Positions 1 through 12,447 of a stretch of 64,000 bases of DNA are shown one piece after another. The translations under genes were made by a program, and so were the position numbers. Numbering within the stretch: position 1 is the stretch's first letter; each line of letters starts with the position of its first letter. The notes beneath the pieces are model-generated. The model had not been told where the DNA came from and searched no databases. It was given only the letters and a program-made list of their open reading frames with translations. The stretch is from Prosopocoilus inquinatus. Lineage: Eukaryota > Arthropoda > Insecta > Coleoptera > Lucanidae. The stretch covers positions 22,495,501-22,559,500 of the forward strand of contig CM069878.1 in assembly GCA_036172665.1 (NCBI GenBank), given 5' to 3'.

Positions 1-1089
1 ATCTAATATGTCTTCTATATTTGGGATTGGATATCGATCGTCAATAGTCTTTTCATTTATAGCTCGATAATCAATGACTAAACGAGTTTTTCTCTTGCCA
101 CTTGCATCTAATTTCTTTTCTACTAAGTTTATAGGAGAGCCCCAAGGACTTTGACTTGGTCTAATTATTTTGTCTTCTAATAATTGATCGATGTGTTCTT
201 TTATTTGTTGTTTAACCGAATGAGGGAATCGTCTAGCTTTTAGAAAAATAGGTTCATTATCTTTTGTTTTAATTTCATGTTTTACATCGCTATTAAATGT
301 TAATTTATCTTCAGGTTTTTTGAATAAGTCGAAGTAATTTTTGCATAATTTTAAAATTTTTGATTTTTCTTCCGCGTTCAGGTGATTGATTCTAAGCATG
401 CCATTTAATTTATCAATTGATTCCATATCATTTACTCGATATTGATATATATGATAGTTATCCAAAGGAATGGCTGTCAATGGTTCAATATTAAACGATT
501 TTTCTTTATCTGACCAATTTTGTATTTCTATTAATGCTTCGCCTTTTGTTACTGTTGTGATAATACTAGGAATAAAAATTTTATTATGAGACACAGCGTT
601 TATAATAACATCACCTTCCACGTAATTTACAAATACTCTTTTTAAAATTTTCGATTTACCTGGTATTCTAATATTATCTACCCTTTTGTAGTTTATTGGC
701 AATTCATAATTTTCTCTGAACAATACGCCTTTCGTTAAATCTATATTAAACTGCATAGATTTCAAATCTTCTAATCCTATTATTCCGTTATAAAAATTAT
801 GAAATTTGAACATAATCATTTTTAAATATCCGCTGGAATGTAATTCAGCAAAACAAGGAATTAACGCAAATTTATCAATTGGAATGTTACCTTTAGCCGT
901 TCTAATTTCTAAATTATCATTGTGGACACTATAAGGATAATATTTTTGAACAATTTCGGGATCTATCATAGATATAGTACTTCCGGTATCAATAAGTAGA
1001 TTTAGAGGTGGATTTTTAATTTTTATGTACGGTAATTCATTTAATGCTAATCGATTGAGTTCTCCGGTGAGGCAGGTATAATAAAATTT
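1..1089 (-). CDS. pol: pol, partial: protease and start of reverse transcriptase
   Basis: The frame is open from the gag overlap to the window edge with no stop. The aspartic protease signature D-T-G-S lies at about 979-990, followed by roughly 250 residues of linker. RT motifs S-P-W-G-S-P (about 145-165) and V-I-D-Y-R-A-I-N (about 65-93) are typical of Ty3/gypsy RT. There is no methionine at its start, and it is expected to be made as a Gag-Pol fusion by -1 slippage at 1083-1089. The product would cleave the polyprotein and copy the element RNA in capsids. The truncation is caused by the window, not by mutation. Confidence 0.85.
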
Positions 1090-2258
1090 TCCTCCTCTTC
1101 GTTGGTTTCGAGTTCCTCGATATCTTCTTCTTCACAAGTTTGTTCCGGCATATTTGGTGTAAACATCGGAGCGTACCATAACCCATTTTCTTCATTATAA
1201 ATTGGCTGTAGATTTTCCTAGACTTCGTTGTTATGTAATTCTTCGACAATCACATGTGGTTGCATTGATCTCTTGAAGAAATTGTCTTGTCTAAAATTAC
1301 TAGGCTTCGCCACTGCTGTGGATATTCCAGACATTGGGGTTGGTTTCGGTGCAATCGCTTTATTCTGTCCTGGTTGCCATACATTTCTTTGGGAACCAAA
1401 AACTTGTTTATTTGTAAAACTTCTTTGTTGGTTTTGGATTGGTTTAGGGAAATTCTGTATAGGTCCTCTGGGAAAAGTGTTATTTTGATGCTGCATTGGA
1501 GTGTTCATTGTTGGTAGGAACATTTTATTTTGGGCTGGAAATTGATAGTTTTGTAAAGGAAAATAATTTGTTGGATAATTGTGTAGTGGGTATTTGACAG
1601 CTGGAAAATGTTTATTTTGGTTCTGGGGAGGATTAAATGTTTTATATCCTTTCAATGCATTAGATCTCCTTTTAAAGTTAACTGTATCCTGGACGTAACC
1701 CATAGCTTCTTCTAAGGTTTCCGGTTGCAAAGGTTTAACGTGAACTTGAATATCTTCGGGAAGATTCAACAAATAAACTTCTAATGCTGTCTGCGAATAA
1801 ATTGCTGCTCGTTGTATTTTGTGATCTACTTCGGTTTGGGAAAGTTTCGTCATTAACTGTGATAATGAATCTTGTAATCGATAGCCAAATGATAATGGAT
1901 CCTCTTTATGTGACATTTTAATATTGTTAAATTCTTGCGCTAATTCTCTAAAATCTCTTTTATCGCCGAAATAACTGTAAATTGCATCCTTTACTAATGC
2001 CCAAGTATTTAATTCATTACGAGAACATATTAACACTTTAGCCCTATCTCTAAGTTTACTCAAAATTGTTTGAAATATTAAATCTTTTACGTCATTATTT
2101 GTGCTGTACTTTGTGCAAATTTTGTCACAGGCATTTATGAATATATTAATACCGCTAGCTTCTCCGTCGAATGTAGGAATCGACTCTAATTCCATTCGAA
2201 GTAAATTATAATTTATTTCTCCCATGTTTGCGTTAGGCATGTTTGTACTTATTTCCAA
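1047..2258 (-). pseudogene. gag: gag with an in-frame TAG near its 3' end
   Basis: An open frame of 346 codons runs from 2258 to a TAG at 1218-1220. The same frame then continues for 56 more codons to a second TAG at 1047-1049, through a very acidic stretch (many Glu). The N-terminal half resembles 17.6/gypsy Gag: helical, with a P-T-F-D-G-E-A motif near residue 30. The C-terminal third is rich in Gln, Asn, Pro and Phe, with no CCHC knuckle, as is usual in this group. The first TAG most simply is a C-to-T change in a Gln codon, because the pol overlap begins only beyond it. A programmed readthrough is possible but less likely. Confidence 0.75.
1083..1089 (-). promoter_or_regulatory. -1 ribosomal frameshift slippery heptamer
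   Basis: In the gag frame the minus strand reads A AAT TTT, a canonical X XXY YYZ heptamer. A -1 slip leads straight into the pol frame, 42 bases upstream of the gag terminator at 1047. Position, phase and overlap all agree with Gag-Pol expression in gypsy-group elements. A downstream pseudoknot was not worked out. Confidence 0.65.
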
Positions 2259-2669
2259 ATTTCTTACTGCTTCTATTAAATTCTCCAGTTTATTTTCTAT
2301 TTGGTTTTACCAATTAAAGGGTAATAACAGGATTGTTACTATTCAAGGAAAAAGGTGGATATCAATGTAGATATTAATTCAATTAATGAATTATTTGACT
2401 TCAATAGTCAGGGTGAGTCGTATTGTAATATCAAGATAGCACTTACTTTGCCGTCTCGGTTGGCAAGTTGTCTTCGTTTTTCGGATCGTTGGGATATTGG
2501 ATATAGCGAATATAGTGACCCACTTTGCTCAATAAAGTGCCGTAGCCTGCCTATATTTTCTCCAATACCCGGTCCTCTTCCGTCTGCTTCTCGATCTTTG
2601 GGTTCGTTGTTCTTGAAGCATTGAAATACACCGAATTCACAAAAATCACTTTTGAAATTCGTAGAACAA

Positions 2670-2687
2670 ATCCTACTGACTGCGCCA
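2670..2687 (-). other. Primer binding site, tRNA-Ser type
   Basis: The minus strand reads TGGCGCAGTCAGTAGGAT directly next to the LTR end. This closely matches the tRNA-Ser primer site known for 17.6/297 relatives and fixes both the LTR edge and the direction of the element. Confidence 0.8.
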
Positions 2688-2927
2688 AATTTATTGATCG
2701 GAAGCTATTGATTATTTTTAAAAATCATTTATTTACGAAAGAGATAAAGACTTGTGTACTACGTGAACATTACAATAGGAATGCTTCTTAAATTAGATTA
2801 CGTTATGCATCTCTTATCTAATACGTGACATTCTCGCGTTTAGCGTGCGACCGCGGTCCATGTTACTCGCGTGTTTAAGATCATTTTATTGAATCAAAAA
2901 AAAAATTAGCGGATATCAGATATCACT
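2688..2927 (-). repeat. 5' LTR of the errantivirus-like element
   Basis: Read on the minus strand it starts AGTGATATC and ends AATAAATT next to the primer site, 240 bp, with AATAAA-type polyadenylation signals near its 3' end. The AGT/ATT ends fit 17.6-type LTRs. The outer edge is inferred from this motif only, because the partner LTR is outside the window. Confidence 0.6.
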
Positions 2928-2994
2928 TAAGCTTCTTGATGTTAGCTGGCTGAATATGAACAATCGCCGATATCTGCACAATAAAATTAGTTTT

Positions 2995-3197
2995 AGATGT
3001 GATGTTCATCATATAAACATTCGGTACAAAGGCATTTTAACTCCACTTCCACACAAAACTGCTTTATTTGAAAGATAAATTTATCTGGAACATTGTCAAA
3101 ACTTTTAATAATTTACCGAATGAGTTAAAGATTTTAGGTAGCAATTCATTCAGAATTCCATTTAAAAAGATTCTTTTTAGTAAGCAGAGTGTTTAAG
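2995..3197 (+). pseudogene. Non-LTR retrotransposon ORF2 C-terminal scrap
   Basis: A plus-strand translation with one frameshift near 3076 gives the tail pattern of jockey/CR1-group ORF2 proteins: a P-x-x-x-T-x-L-F-E-R stretch, then F-N-N-L-P-N-E-L-K and a Lys/Phe-rich end with a stop at 3195-3197. Only about 65 residues survive and nothing upstream is recognisable. The element was largely overwritten, perhaps by the LTR insertion on its left. Confidence 0.4.
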
Positions 3198-5286
3198 TGG
3201 TTTGACAGACAAATAGCAAATCTTACCATTTTCTTTTATTTATATTTTTTTCTTACATTTAATATTCTTCTCTTCAAATTAATTTCGTTTCATTATATTA
3301 AGTTAGTTGAAAAGGTTAAGTGGAAGGGCAGAAAGCTGATTATTCAGCTACTTCGCCTTTCTTTCAGATATGTAAAAAGCTCATTTAGTTATATTGATAC
3401 TGAAGTTGTACATCTGAGAATAAAGTCTATTATTACTATTATTCAACGACAAGGTTTTTAAAAATCTTCGAAATTCCTTTACATTCCTTTATTCTTGGAG
3501 TTGTAAGAATCCAAATTCCTGTACATAAAAATTAATAAAAAAAATAATCAGTAAATTGTACTATGACGCAATCTCAAAACAAAAAATATCAATCTTGAAT
3601 AACGAAAGTTCTACAAAAGAGGTATTATTCTCCAACTTGCATATGCAAGGAAGTTCGCGAAAAGGCAGAAGCGAAGAATATCACTTAATAACAAATTCTT
3701 AAAGATCCAATTCCAATTTTCCAATTTTCTTGGAAAATGTCGTCACGCGACTCGTATGAACGGACTGCAACAAGCGAAACGAGGACTATTACGACATCTA
3801 CCGAAGAATAGATTTCCAATAAAAGTTTCATATGCGCGGAACATAACAGCATGTTCCGTGACGCAGTTAACCACGTGACATGAAATAAGACGATAAGAGA
3901 ATTCATAAATACTTGGGCATGCGAAAAAAGTCAGTTCCGATTCCAAAAATAAATGCGTCTTATTCCTCCTGGTAAACTTTCTGCAATTTTTCTTAATTTA
4001 TTCTGCTAGTTTTTCTTTCTTTCTTTTTTTTGCAAAATCCTGGGACAAGTAAATTTTTTAAATGTTTTCTTGATTAGAATTATCTTTTCCGCTGTGATGT
4101 CAACTTTAATCTCTTTAAGTGGTCAATTAATTTTTCTTCCAGATTTTAATCGTCTAACAAGAGTCGGTCAAATGAACAAATAAAAAATAGTACGTGATTT
4201 GCTATTTAAAAATGTCTTTTACGGAGTGGGTTCAGTATTTTATGACAAATAAATTAATTTCAAAAACAGAGCTAAAAAAAATAAGGAAACCCTGTTTTCG
4301 GGGCTACATGGGCTTCTAAAAGTAAATGGATTAAGGACAAAAGGGTCGATAAGAGTTATTGCGGTTTTTGTAAAAAAGGTAAGGTTTTCTTTACCTTACT
4401 TGTTTCTGTCACTTTTTCAGTCCCCCCTCGCCCTCCTGTCTGTACGTTATTAAGTTTTTTAGATGCCTTATACATTTTTATTTGATATATTTTTCTATTC
4501 CTTTAGTTTTGATTTTGCTTGTATGACAACAGAACTTGTACAGAAAGAGTAAAAAATATACTCACTAATAACAAGAATGATAAAATATGACTAAATAATT
4601 TTTTAAATTTAATAATTGAAATATTTTTTTCATAAACTTTTATCTCCTGATTCTTTCAATTAAAACTTTTATTTTTCAATTCTTAATTTATTGTTTCTTA
4701 CCAAGAAGGGAACTCAAACTTTACGAAAACAAAAAAATATTTCATTTCGTAATTCGAGCATGTCAGATTACAATTAAGTGAATCTCTAAATACTAAAATA
4801 TCTTGTTACAGAAATAACTCTAATTTTCTGTTCTCTTGGTTTTAACACACAGTGTTGAAATCACCGTGAAGATAAAGAACCAGAAAGTAATTACATCACG
4901 TACGAACCTAACGAAAAGTTCATGCATGTATTTACAAGGACTTTTTGTAATGCAGTTTATTCAATTACTTCAAGGAACTGTGGAAAGCAATGCTTATTGA
5001 ATTGGTGAATTTTAGGGATAATCTTTTGGTATGGAAACATAAAAAAAGTCTTCGCATTGCAATTAATAAGTGAATGGATTCTGCAGATGTTACGGCACAG
5101 TTTCAGCATTTTTACACACGACTGCAACAAAGCAAGCTGAAACTGAGAATGATTTGTGTTTTTTTATTTTCTACGACGTTCAATTAAATTATACTCCTGC
5201 ACGCGAACAACACCCTTAATAACATTCACTGTAAGGGCTACGAAACCGTCACATGGTATCATTTATGGTGAGCATCGTTGTACATA
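3198..5286. other. Anonymous AT-rich DNA
   Basis: No convincing gene. Short frames such as the one at 3189-3461 are Phe/Ile/Leu-rich products of low-complexity AT sequence. A slightly GC-richer patch at 3,650-3,960 shows no family resemblance. Confidence 0.5.
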
Positions 5287-5796
5287 CAGGGTGCTGCGTT
5301 TTGAAACGCAACATAGGAAATCCCATGTTAAATTAAATGTGCTCGAATATTGGCTTCCCGAATTATTTTACAGCAAAATTCCATTAAGGTTCTTTAAAGT
5401 ACTTTTCAAGATGAATCTGTCTGTGAAGTTTGAGAAATTTTCAGTTGCTCAGTTTCGAGATATTTAAAAAAGATGTTAAAATAAATTACTGGCAAAGTTT
5501 CTTCTATCAATCTTTTTCAAAAATAAACTAGACTTATTGATTATTAGTTCAATTTTCACTATCATTGATTAAGGCTGCGCTGATAGTTTTGTATTTGAAT
5601 TTAGTTACAGAATATTTTTTTTTAATATCTTAAAACTCACCGTATGAAAAATTCTCAAACTTTGCGGACAGATTAATCTTGAAGAGTACTTTAAAAAACC
5701 TAAATGGAATTTTGCTGTAAAGTAATTAGGCCAATATTTGCGCACTTTAAATTAACTTGAGATTTCCTATGTTGCGTTTTGAAATGCAGCACCCTG
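5287..5796. mobile_element. Foldback MITE A, copy 1
   Basis: A 510-bp palindromic element flanked by TA (5285-5286 and 5797-5798). Its ends read CAGGGTGCTGCGTTTTGAAA and the reverse complement. The two arms of about 200 bp pair over most of their length. TA duplication and CAGGG ends point to mobilisation by a Tc1/mariner-type transposase. A second copy lies at 30,566-31,105. No coding capacity; the frame at 5156-5467 merely crosses it. Confidence 0.8.
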
Positions 5797-8302
5797 TACA
5801 AGCAAAGAGCTGCTTAGGTTTGGCATCTCTGGAAGAAATAATAAATTAACTTAGGTCAAATTTGATGAAGCATTAATTTCTGTATTATCCGTAGCAGTTT
5901 ACTTAATTGTTTGGGGCCATTCTTTTCACTTCCCTGTAAATTTATCTTCACTGCAGTATACTTGGAGACAATTGTATCGACAATTGTTTCTATAGTTATT
6001 AATGTAAAGCGTACTGGCGGGGGTGAAAAAAATGGAGAAACGAAATAAACCACTTTTCATCCTCTTCTGTCCCCACTTCTTTTAGCGGACCGTAAGAAGT
6101 TGAACAAAATTGATTTTCTTTGTTGGTAGTGCTTCGTTGGATTGCATAATAGTTATCATGCATAATAGTTATCTTGTAGACAATTCGTCTTACGTTTAAT
6201 CAGCGCAGAAAGGTGCCGAAAATTTAAACTTAACACTATGCTATTCATCAAAGCTGACCTTGTACGTGTTCTGTTTTCGCGTTACTGCGATTTCATTTAT
6301 AGTTTATTTTATTTATGAGTACTCGGATATTCGAATCCTTACAATACAGTGAAGGTTAGGAGGGAGGTGAAAAGACCGGCCTTATCTAGAAGATAGAAAA
6401 ATTACTCATAGAAACATCAGTTTGCCATTAAATGTTGATTTAGAATAAATTTGCAAAGTATAAATAGTTGGAAACACTTGAAAACATCTGATTGGTCGTC
6501 AAATCATACCCCGCTATTCCGAGCACCATTCCATTACTTTATTTCCAACTACAGAGATAATAGAGCCGCACCAATCACATTGCGCTTAGTCTCTACGAAG
6601 TATCAGCAAGAAAATAAAAGAAGCTATGGTAAAGATAAGTGAGTACGTAATACTAGAAAAATGAAAAATAATTTCTTTTCTTTCCTTTTCCCCAAAATCA
6701 GGGGTCGGGTATTCATATGGTTGAAAATTATTGTAAATTTTGATGAACTTTTTCTGGAAGAAAAATGGAAGAAAAAGTAAGTAAACTCAGTAAATCGTGT
6801 TTACAAATTAATAAAAGTTGAGGACCGTTAATAATATTGGTTGATGAGGAGGAAATACGCAGAAGATCAGATCAATGTCGCCGGCGATGAGGCATGAAGA
6901 GAGCCGCACAGGTTGCTCATTTGGATTCTGTGCAGGTTTCTAAGCGAATCGCAGATGCGATGCCCAATAACAAGACGGAGACGCCAACGCCTTGTCGTCA
7001 TGCATTTTTATTCCCCTCCGCGAATGTTTTAAGAAGGAGCAAGGTATTAAGGAACCGGCCGACAAAGCTGAAAAGAATAATGATTCTTAATTTTCATTTC
7101 GTTCCTATACTCGAGTACGTGACTGGAAACCTTAAGTAAAATATGTCATGGGGATTTTTTTTAGCTAACTTTTCTAACTTGTGCCATTTGTTAGGAAATT
7201 CAATAATGCTGTACTAAGTTGTCATCCGGTCGAACATCATCGCTCACCGTGAAATATGGCATTGTTGTTCACTACTGCCACCCCCTTCCGTGATCTTTAC
7301 TCCCTTAATCCTGCAACTGCCTCCCTCCCCAGGCGACAATCGGTGACCCTGATCAATCGACCGTTCTCGCTAGTCCTAAAGAATACAAATTGACTAACAA
7401 TTATTTGTTAAGTGCTAATACATTAGATTCCTACACAATCCATTACCGTTTCCTGTGACTTTTAATTGCAACTAATTGCTCAATTCGTAATTCAGTGAAG
7501 AAGTCACAAACTCGCTTTAAAAGTAATAAAATCAAATTGATTTCATTTGAGATTTTTTGCTCCTAGTACGGTTTTAATTGCCGTAATCACTTTACCTGAT
7601 ATTTAATGAGTACGATTGGAAACTTAATGCGTGGAAGTAATCATTGCATTAATTAAATAATTACTTTTATATAGAAAATTAAAAATGATGCAAATAAATC
7701 TAGCAGAAAATATTGAAGTATTTTTGACAATAGATAAAACTCGCAACTTCGTGTCGTTATCTAATGTTGTTAGTCAGTCAGGATGTAAGTGTCTAATCGC
7801 GTTAAGTGGGAGACAGTAACGCGTTCTTGAATTATTTGTGAATAAGTCACCTCATACAAAGTACAGCAAAATTGAAAACTTTTAAGATATGTTGCTAGCT
7901 TTTACCACGAAGACTCAAAAAGAAGGAAGAAAGAGCTGTACGAAATTGCAATAAATTTTGAAATTCTTTTTTTCCGTTCAGCAAGATCCATTAGAACAAC
8001 GCTTTTAATTTTACTTAAAGTCGAGTCGATAATTAAATTTTACCTTCATGTGTAGCTTTCTATTTTTTTTTTTTTTGGAGAACGTAATTTTGCAGAGAAA
8101 TTAAGAGAGCAATCACGTCTAAAAATCGCGTTGTATGATCCCAGTAATTAATTAGTGTGGGTTGTTGCTATGGTTAATATGAAAATTGTTACTTTATGCC
8201 TTGTAGTTAAAATTCCGTTTTATCGACTGTTTTTAGTTGGACAAATTTTATTATATAATTATTCAAAGGGAGACACAATATCAAATCGTCTTTCAAATTA
8301 TT
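5797..8302. other. Anonymous intergenic DNA
   Basis: Mostly AT-rich with no gene recognised. A GC-richer patch at 6,840-7,070 contains a 81-codon plus frame (6894-7139) with no family resemblance. A C-rich stretch at 7,260-7,390 ends in a possible splice-acceptor-like CCCCAG, but no matching exon could be defended. Confidence 0.45.
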
Positions 8303-8852
8303 CAGTGATCGCCAAAAAGTCGGCAACAAATGTTTGAGAATGTTTTTCAAAGATAGTTAAAACGTCTTTAAATAACTCCTAAAATTCTAATCTATACCTG
8401 TTAATGAATTATTTTCACAAAAAGCCTGTAAATATTCATTTACAGTGGCTTAAACTGGGAAATTTTTATTTATTTAGCTTACATGTTCAAGTCAGTAGCA
8501 GAATATGAGATGACTGTGGATTTTTTTATTGTCAAATCAAATTATTAAAGGATTATTTTAATAAGAGGACTTTAAATTGCTTTAAAATGTAAAAGCACCT
8601 TTAATTTTGTATTCTAATATAATCTAAAGTCTTCTTTAGTCGTTTTATGAAAGCGGCCTTTAGTAATTTCTTTTATTTAATTCAATTAATTAATTGACTA
8701 AACACGTAAATTAAATAAGAACAAATTTCCTTATTTAGGCAGCTGTAAAAGAATATTTATAGGGTTTTTGTGAAAGTAAGTCATTTAGTTTTTTTCGAAA
8801 AATCAGAAATAAAGATTTTTCTCATTTGTTGCCGACTTTTTGACGATCACTG
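8303..8852. mobile_element. Mariner-type MITE, 550 bp
   Basis: Terminal inverted repeats of about 30 bp begin CAGTGATCGCCAAAAAGTCG and match at the right end with one change. The right flank is TA; the left is TT, probably a decayed TA. The interior is AT-rich and non-coding. The same terminal motif, diverged, ends at 55,873. Confidence 0.75.
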
Positions 8853-9589
8853 TATAACCTCACTTTAAACCTTTCTTTTGGATTAAAAAAAATCTTATAT
8901 TGATATTTATTCCGTATTACGATTATCGATACTTTATAAAGTATCGTTACTAAGAATAGATACATTTTAGAACGATACGTATCGATTCCTCGTATCGAAA
9001 TTTTATAAAGTATCGCTCAACACTAGTTGCAGGTCATTGTAATTGTAATAAATTAAAGTATTTGAAATTAAAACACTTAAACTGAAATATTATTTTTACG
9101 TAGACACGTATTTGAACAACTCTGTTGCCGTCATCGATGGATGTACAAATAAACATTTTATGAAATCCTTGGCTGGTGAAAGGAGTCTCTGCATAAAAAA
9201 TAACAAACTTTCAAAGCTTAACTAGAAGTAATACTCCTCTTAAATCTTCTATTTTCTAAATAACGGTGCTTCAATCCAAAATGTAGTACAGCATTTTTAG
9301 GTTAGTAATGTTGATAATGAAATGTCATAAAAAAATAGGCGAAAAGAAACTGGATAAAATTTTAAGAAAATTATTTTTTCTACCAATTAAGTTGCTCTAA
9401 GCAAGTTAAGAAATATCGGCGAAAGCAAGCCTAATGAAGGTGTAGTTCATTTTGGACCGCAGCCCCCCTATTCAAAAAACAGAAAATATTTCCCAGTGGT
9501 TGATATTCTTTGTCTAATTAACTAATATTAATATTCGCGTACTAGAAAATAAACCAAGAAAATAGTTAACTTCAAAGGAAAAACATACA
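8853..9589. other. AT-rich DNA with a cluster of TATCGATA-like motifs
   Basis: Between 8,920 and 9,020 the pentamer core GTATCG/CGATA recurs many times in both orientations, including a perfect palindrome around ACTTTATAAAGT. The rest is anonymous. This could be a degraded palindromic repeat or a cluster of DREF-like sites; the sequence does not decide. Confidence 0.4.
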
Positions 9590-11150
9590 AACTACATTGT
9601 CACCTCTCTTTCGTTCGGCAATCCGAAACGTGAGTTCGGCACGTTTGACCCGCTCAAGAGAAATGAGAGAGCGTGCGCCAATTCCGGAACTTACCTCTCT
9701 CCAGAAGCCAGGTCGGTCGTCCTTTCGAAAACGAGATGGAAAATCAGAATTCCGTAACGGTGCCCACTCAGTGGAGACGGCGTGGGATATCTCTAAAGAT
9801 GTTGCGGAAAAGGGCACTATCCAGTGGTGGTTACGCAACCCAAAGGTATCAAAAACACACGTCCGGGAAGATATGCTCTTAGACGTTCTTGTCAAGGGCA
9901 ACCCCCTTGAACTCGCTTCCTCGACAGCCCAAAAGGTGATAAAGGAACCTCCCTCCTTAAAAAGGTAGATAAATCCAAGGTTCTTGAATAGAAACCCAAT
10001 GAATGAACAAAGTACGTTACGGCCAGAAAGCAATTTATTCGAACATCCACAGTTCAAAATGCAGTTCACAGGACCACAGACACCCGGAAGGAGTGTTTGT
10101 CCGAGTTTTATTTACCAAGATAGCAGTAAAAAGAAATACAAAGCCCAAAATAGGGCAACTTTTGCTTCTGCAAGAGTACTTTGGCGCCTGCGCACAATAG
10201 CGTAACATATAACCGAAGGTAAGGGAATTTTTCTTTGTAACGCCCGCAAAAGCGTATGTAAACAAAACAAAATAAAGTGTAATACGTGACGCGTGAAGCG
10301 CGAAAACGCGAAAAACGTTCAAAATAAATAATAAAAGTAACGCTAATGATACTTCCACTGTGAAGGAGCCTCAAATAAAAAAAAGACGTTACAGAATAAA
10401 TAACAAAGTGTAAACAAGACTTCAACAACGGTAAAATCCCTTGGAGATCTCCATAAGAAATTATGTAAACAGGAAAACGGTAGAGGCCCAACACAGTGAG
10501 GTTGCCGTTGCAAAAAAAAAATAAATCCGTAGTTCGCAAGTTCGAGTCGACGCTACACCACGCGTAACGCTGAAATCGGTACTTAGCCGGAAAGAGGAAG
10601 TAAAAAAGACGGAAATGGTTCGAGCTTACGTGGTTGTCAAAAATAACGGTTTTCCACGATCTTGCGATGGTTTTTGAACGTTCGAGTTTTGACCCTCTAG
10701 GGCGTTGACAATGTCGACGTCAGAGGTAAAAAAAGAGCGAGCCAAAAAGGCTGAGCTACGGCGTGGATTCAACAACAGGCTTCCTTACAAACCGGGGGGC
10801 AGTGGACAGGCCTCATACAAGTTGCTTTAAAAAGGGGAAAACAACAGCAAATCCGTAAAGAGCGGTCCCAACAACAACGGGGAAAACTTCCTTGCGGTGC
10901 AAAAGTCCGAAGACAAAAGACGGGGGTCCAATTAAACTACCAAAGCACACAGAGTCGATCAACACCGCAAGCGACTTGCGTAAGTCTAGAAAAGTTAGCG
11001 CGCGCCACCCAAAAGCACGCGCAACTCTGCTTCAAACGGGACGTGCCCCGCGATTCAACGGCCAACGACCGACCTCGAACATAAACTGGAGGCACACTAC
11101 TTCAACACAAAGAGGAAACTGTAACAACATCTACAAATAACACGAAGAGG
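9590..11150. other. GC-richer island of unknown nature
   Basis: Base composition changes sharply from the AT-rich flanks. Several short frames occur on both strands (for example 9597-9968 plus, 123 codons, and 9572-10069 minus, 165 codons), but none shows a domain I recognise. From 10,710 a 41-codon plus frame is strongly basic and would suit the start of a Gag-like or nuclear protein, then stops. A B-box-like GTTCGAGTC is at about 10,536 without a convincing A box. A decayed LTR/leader region or host 5' sequence are both possible. Confidence 0.4.
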
Positions 11151-12447
11151 TAAGAGGTAAAAGAAGCAAAGTTTGAGTAAAGATATTGTAAACCCTGAAA
11201 GTGGAGAGTAAAAGAAATTACAAATACCAGAAGAGACAAGAAGCCTAGAAAATAATATGTATCTATAAATAACATGTATAAAAAGCCCTTTACGAGGAAA
11301 CTAGACGTCTAGCAACACAAAACAGATTATTATTTGAGATAGCAGATGGGAAATAGTTTCAAAGGATGAAGAATGTGAATGGCAATGAACTAGGGAAACA
11401 ATCAACAAGGAACGAAGCAGTGGAACGGAGAAAAAAGATTAAAAAAGTATCAAAAATATCACTGAATCAGGCGGATTTAAGCAGAAAAGAAAGAAGAAAA
11501 ATAAATTAGACTAATAAATTTGTGCAGCCAAAATTAGGATGTCTGGTAAGGACGATAGGGCAAAGAATAGTAAGGAAGGAGATAAAAAAATATTAACCAA
11601 ATGAATGAAAAAATGACACAAAATCGGAGGGAAAAATTAAATAAACGGAAGGGTTGGAATAAGGTTGAAATAGATCTTTAAGCTATGAATCCTCCAATAT
11701 TTTAATATCTGTAAGCAGGATGAGTTTTCAAAATTTTTATAAATTAGTGCAAGTTTTTTTTCTTTTAATTTCATTTATAAATAAATTTTTGTTCAATTTC
11801 AGGAGGCACTTCTGAAGATACTAACAAAATGTGACAAATTCACTTGCAAAGAGAAATGGCATGCATTCCTCTTGTAGGGTAATTTTTCCTAATAAGAGGG
11901 ACGATGTACTGTAATTAAGTTAGAACGAAACTAAATTTAAAATTTTGCAAACTATATGAAATTTATTATGCTACGGGGACTCGTAAAATTTTATATCTCG
12001 CTTTTAAGTAGATATTTTTTACTTGATAAATTGGTTTAAACTTGTAGGAAAAATTTCTTATTTACATTAAATATTAATGTATGCTTTAAAGTCACATTCC
12101 TATATGTATATCATGTTTTTTTATATTGCGCTTTAGAAATTATTTTATTGGGGATCGTGAAGTCATCTTTTCAATTCTATTTTCTTTTTGGATGTTGATT
12201 TCAATTCTCAAAAAAAAGTTCGTGGGAGGCTTTCTATTATATGTATTTCTGGTTATACCAGCAAAATATTCATCGAACTCAGTAGGAGTTATATTGGGAT
12301 AGTGTTACGTGTTTTTGACAGACTTACTGTAACTATTTTCCACAGAGCCTCTAGAATGCAAATTGAGCTGTTGATATATTCATCGTGTGTCTTTTTCTTT
12401 GCCTCTATCATTTTTTTGTGGTAAGTGTGGTGGTAATGTCACACAGA
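11151..12447. other. Anonymous AT-rich DNA
   Basis: Purine-rich to about 11,650, then AT-rich. The 78-codon frame at 12188-12424 has no recognisable family. Nothing else seen. Confidence 0.5.

Larger units (their letters stand above)
1..2927 (-). mobile_element. Errantivirus-like Ty3/gypsy element, 5' half
   Basis: Minus-strand LTR retrotransposon of the 17.6/297 type, cut off by the window start. Seen in order along the minus strand: a 240-bp LTR (2927 to 2688), a tRNA-Ser primer site immediately after it, a gag gene without zinc knuckles, a -1 overlap, then the start of pol with protease and the first reverse-transcriptase motifs. The order and the AGT...ATT LTR ends are those known for 17.6/297 relatives. 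The rest of pol, any envelope gene and the 3' LTR lie outside the window, so whether it could have been an envelope-bearing member cannot be told. Confidence 0.85.

Noticed and set aside
10530..10560. tRNA-like B box GTTCGAGTC
   Set aside because: No matching A box or cloverleaf could be drawn around it.
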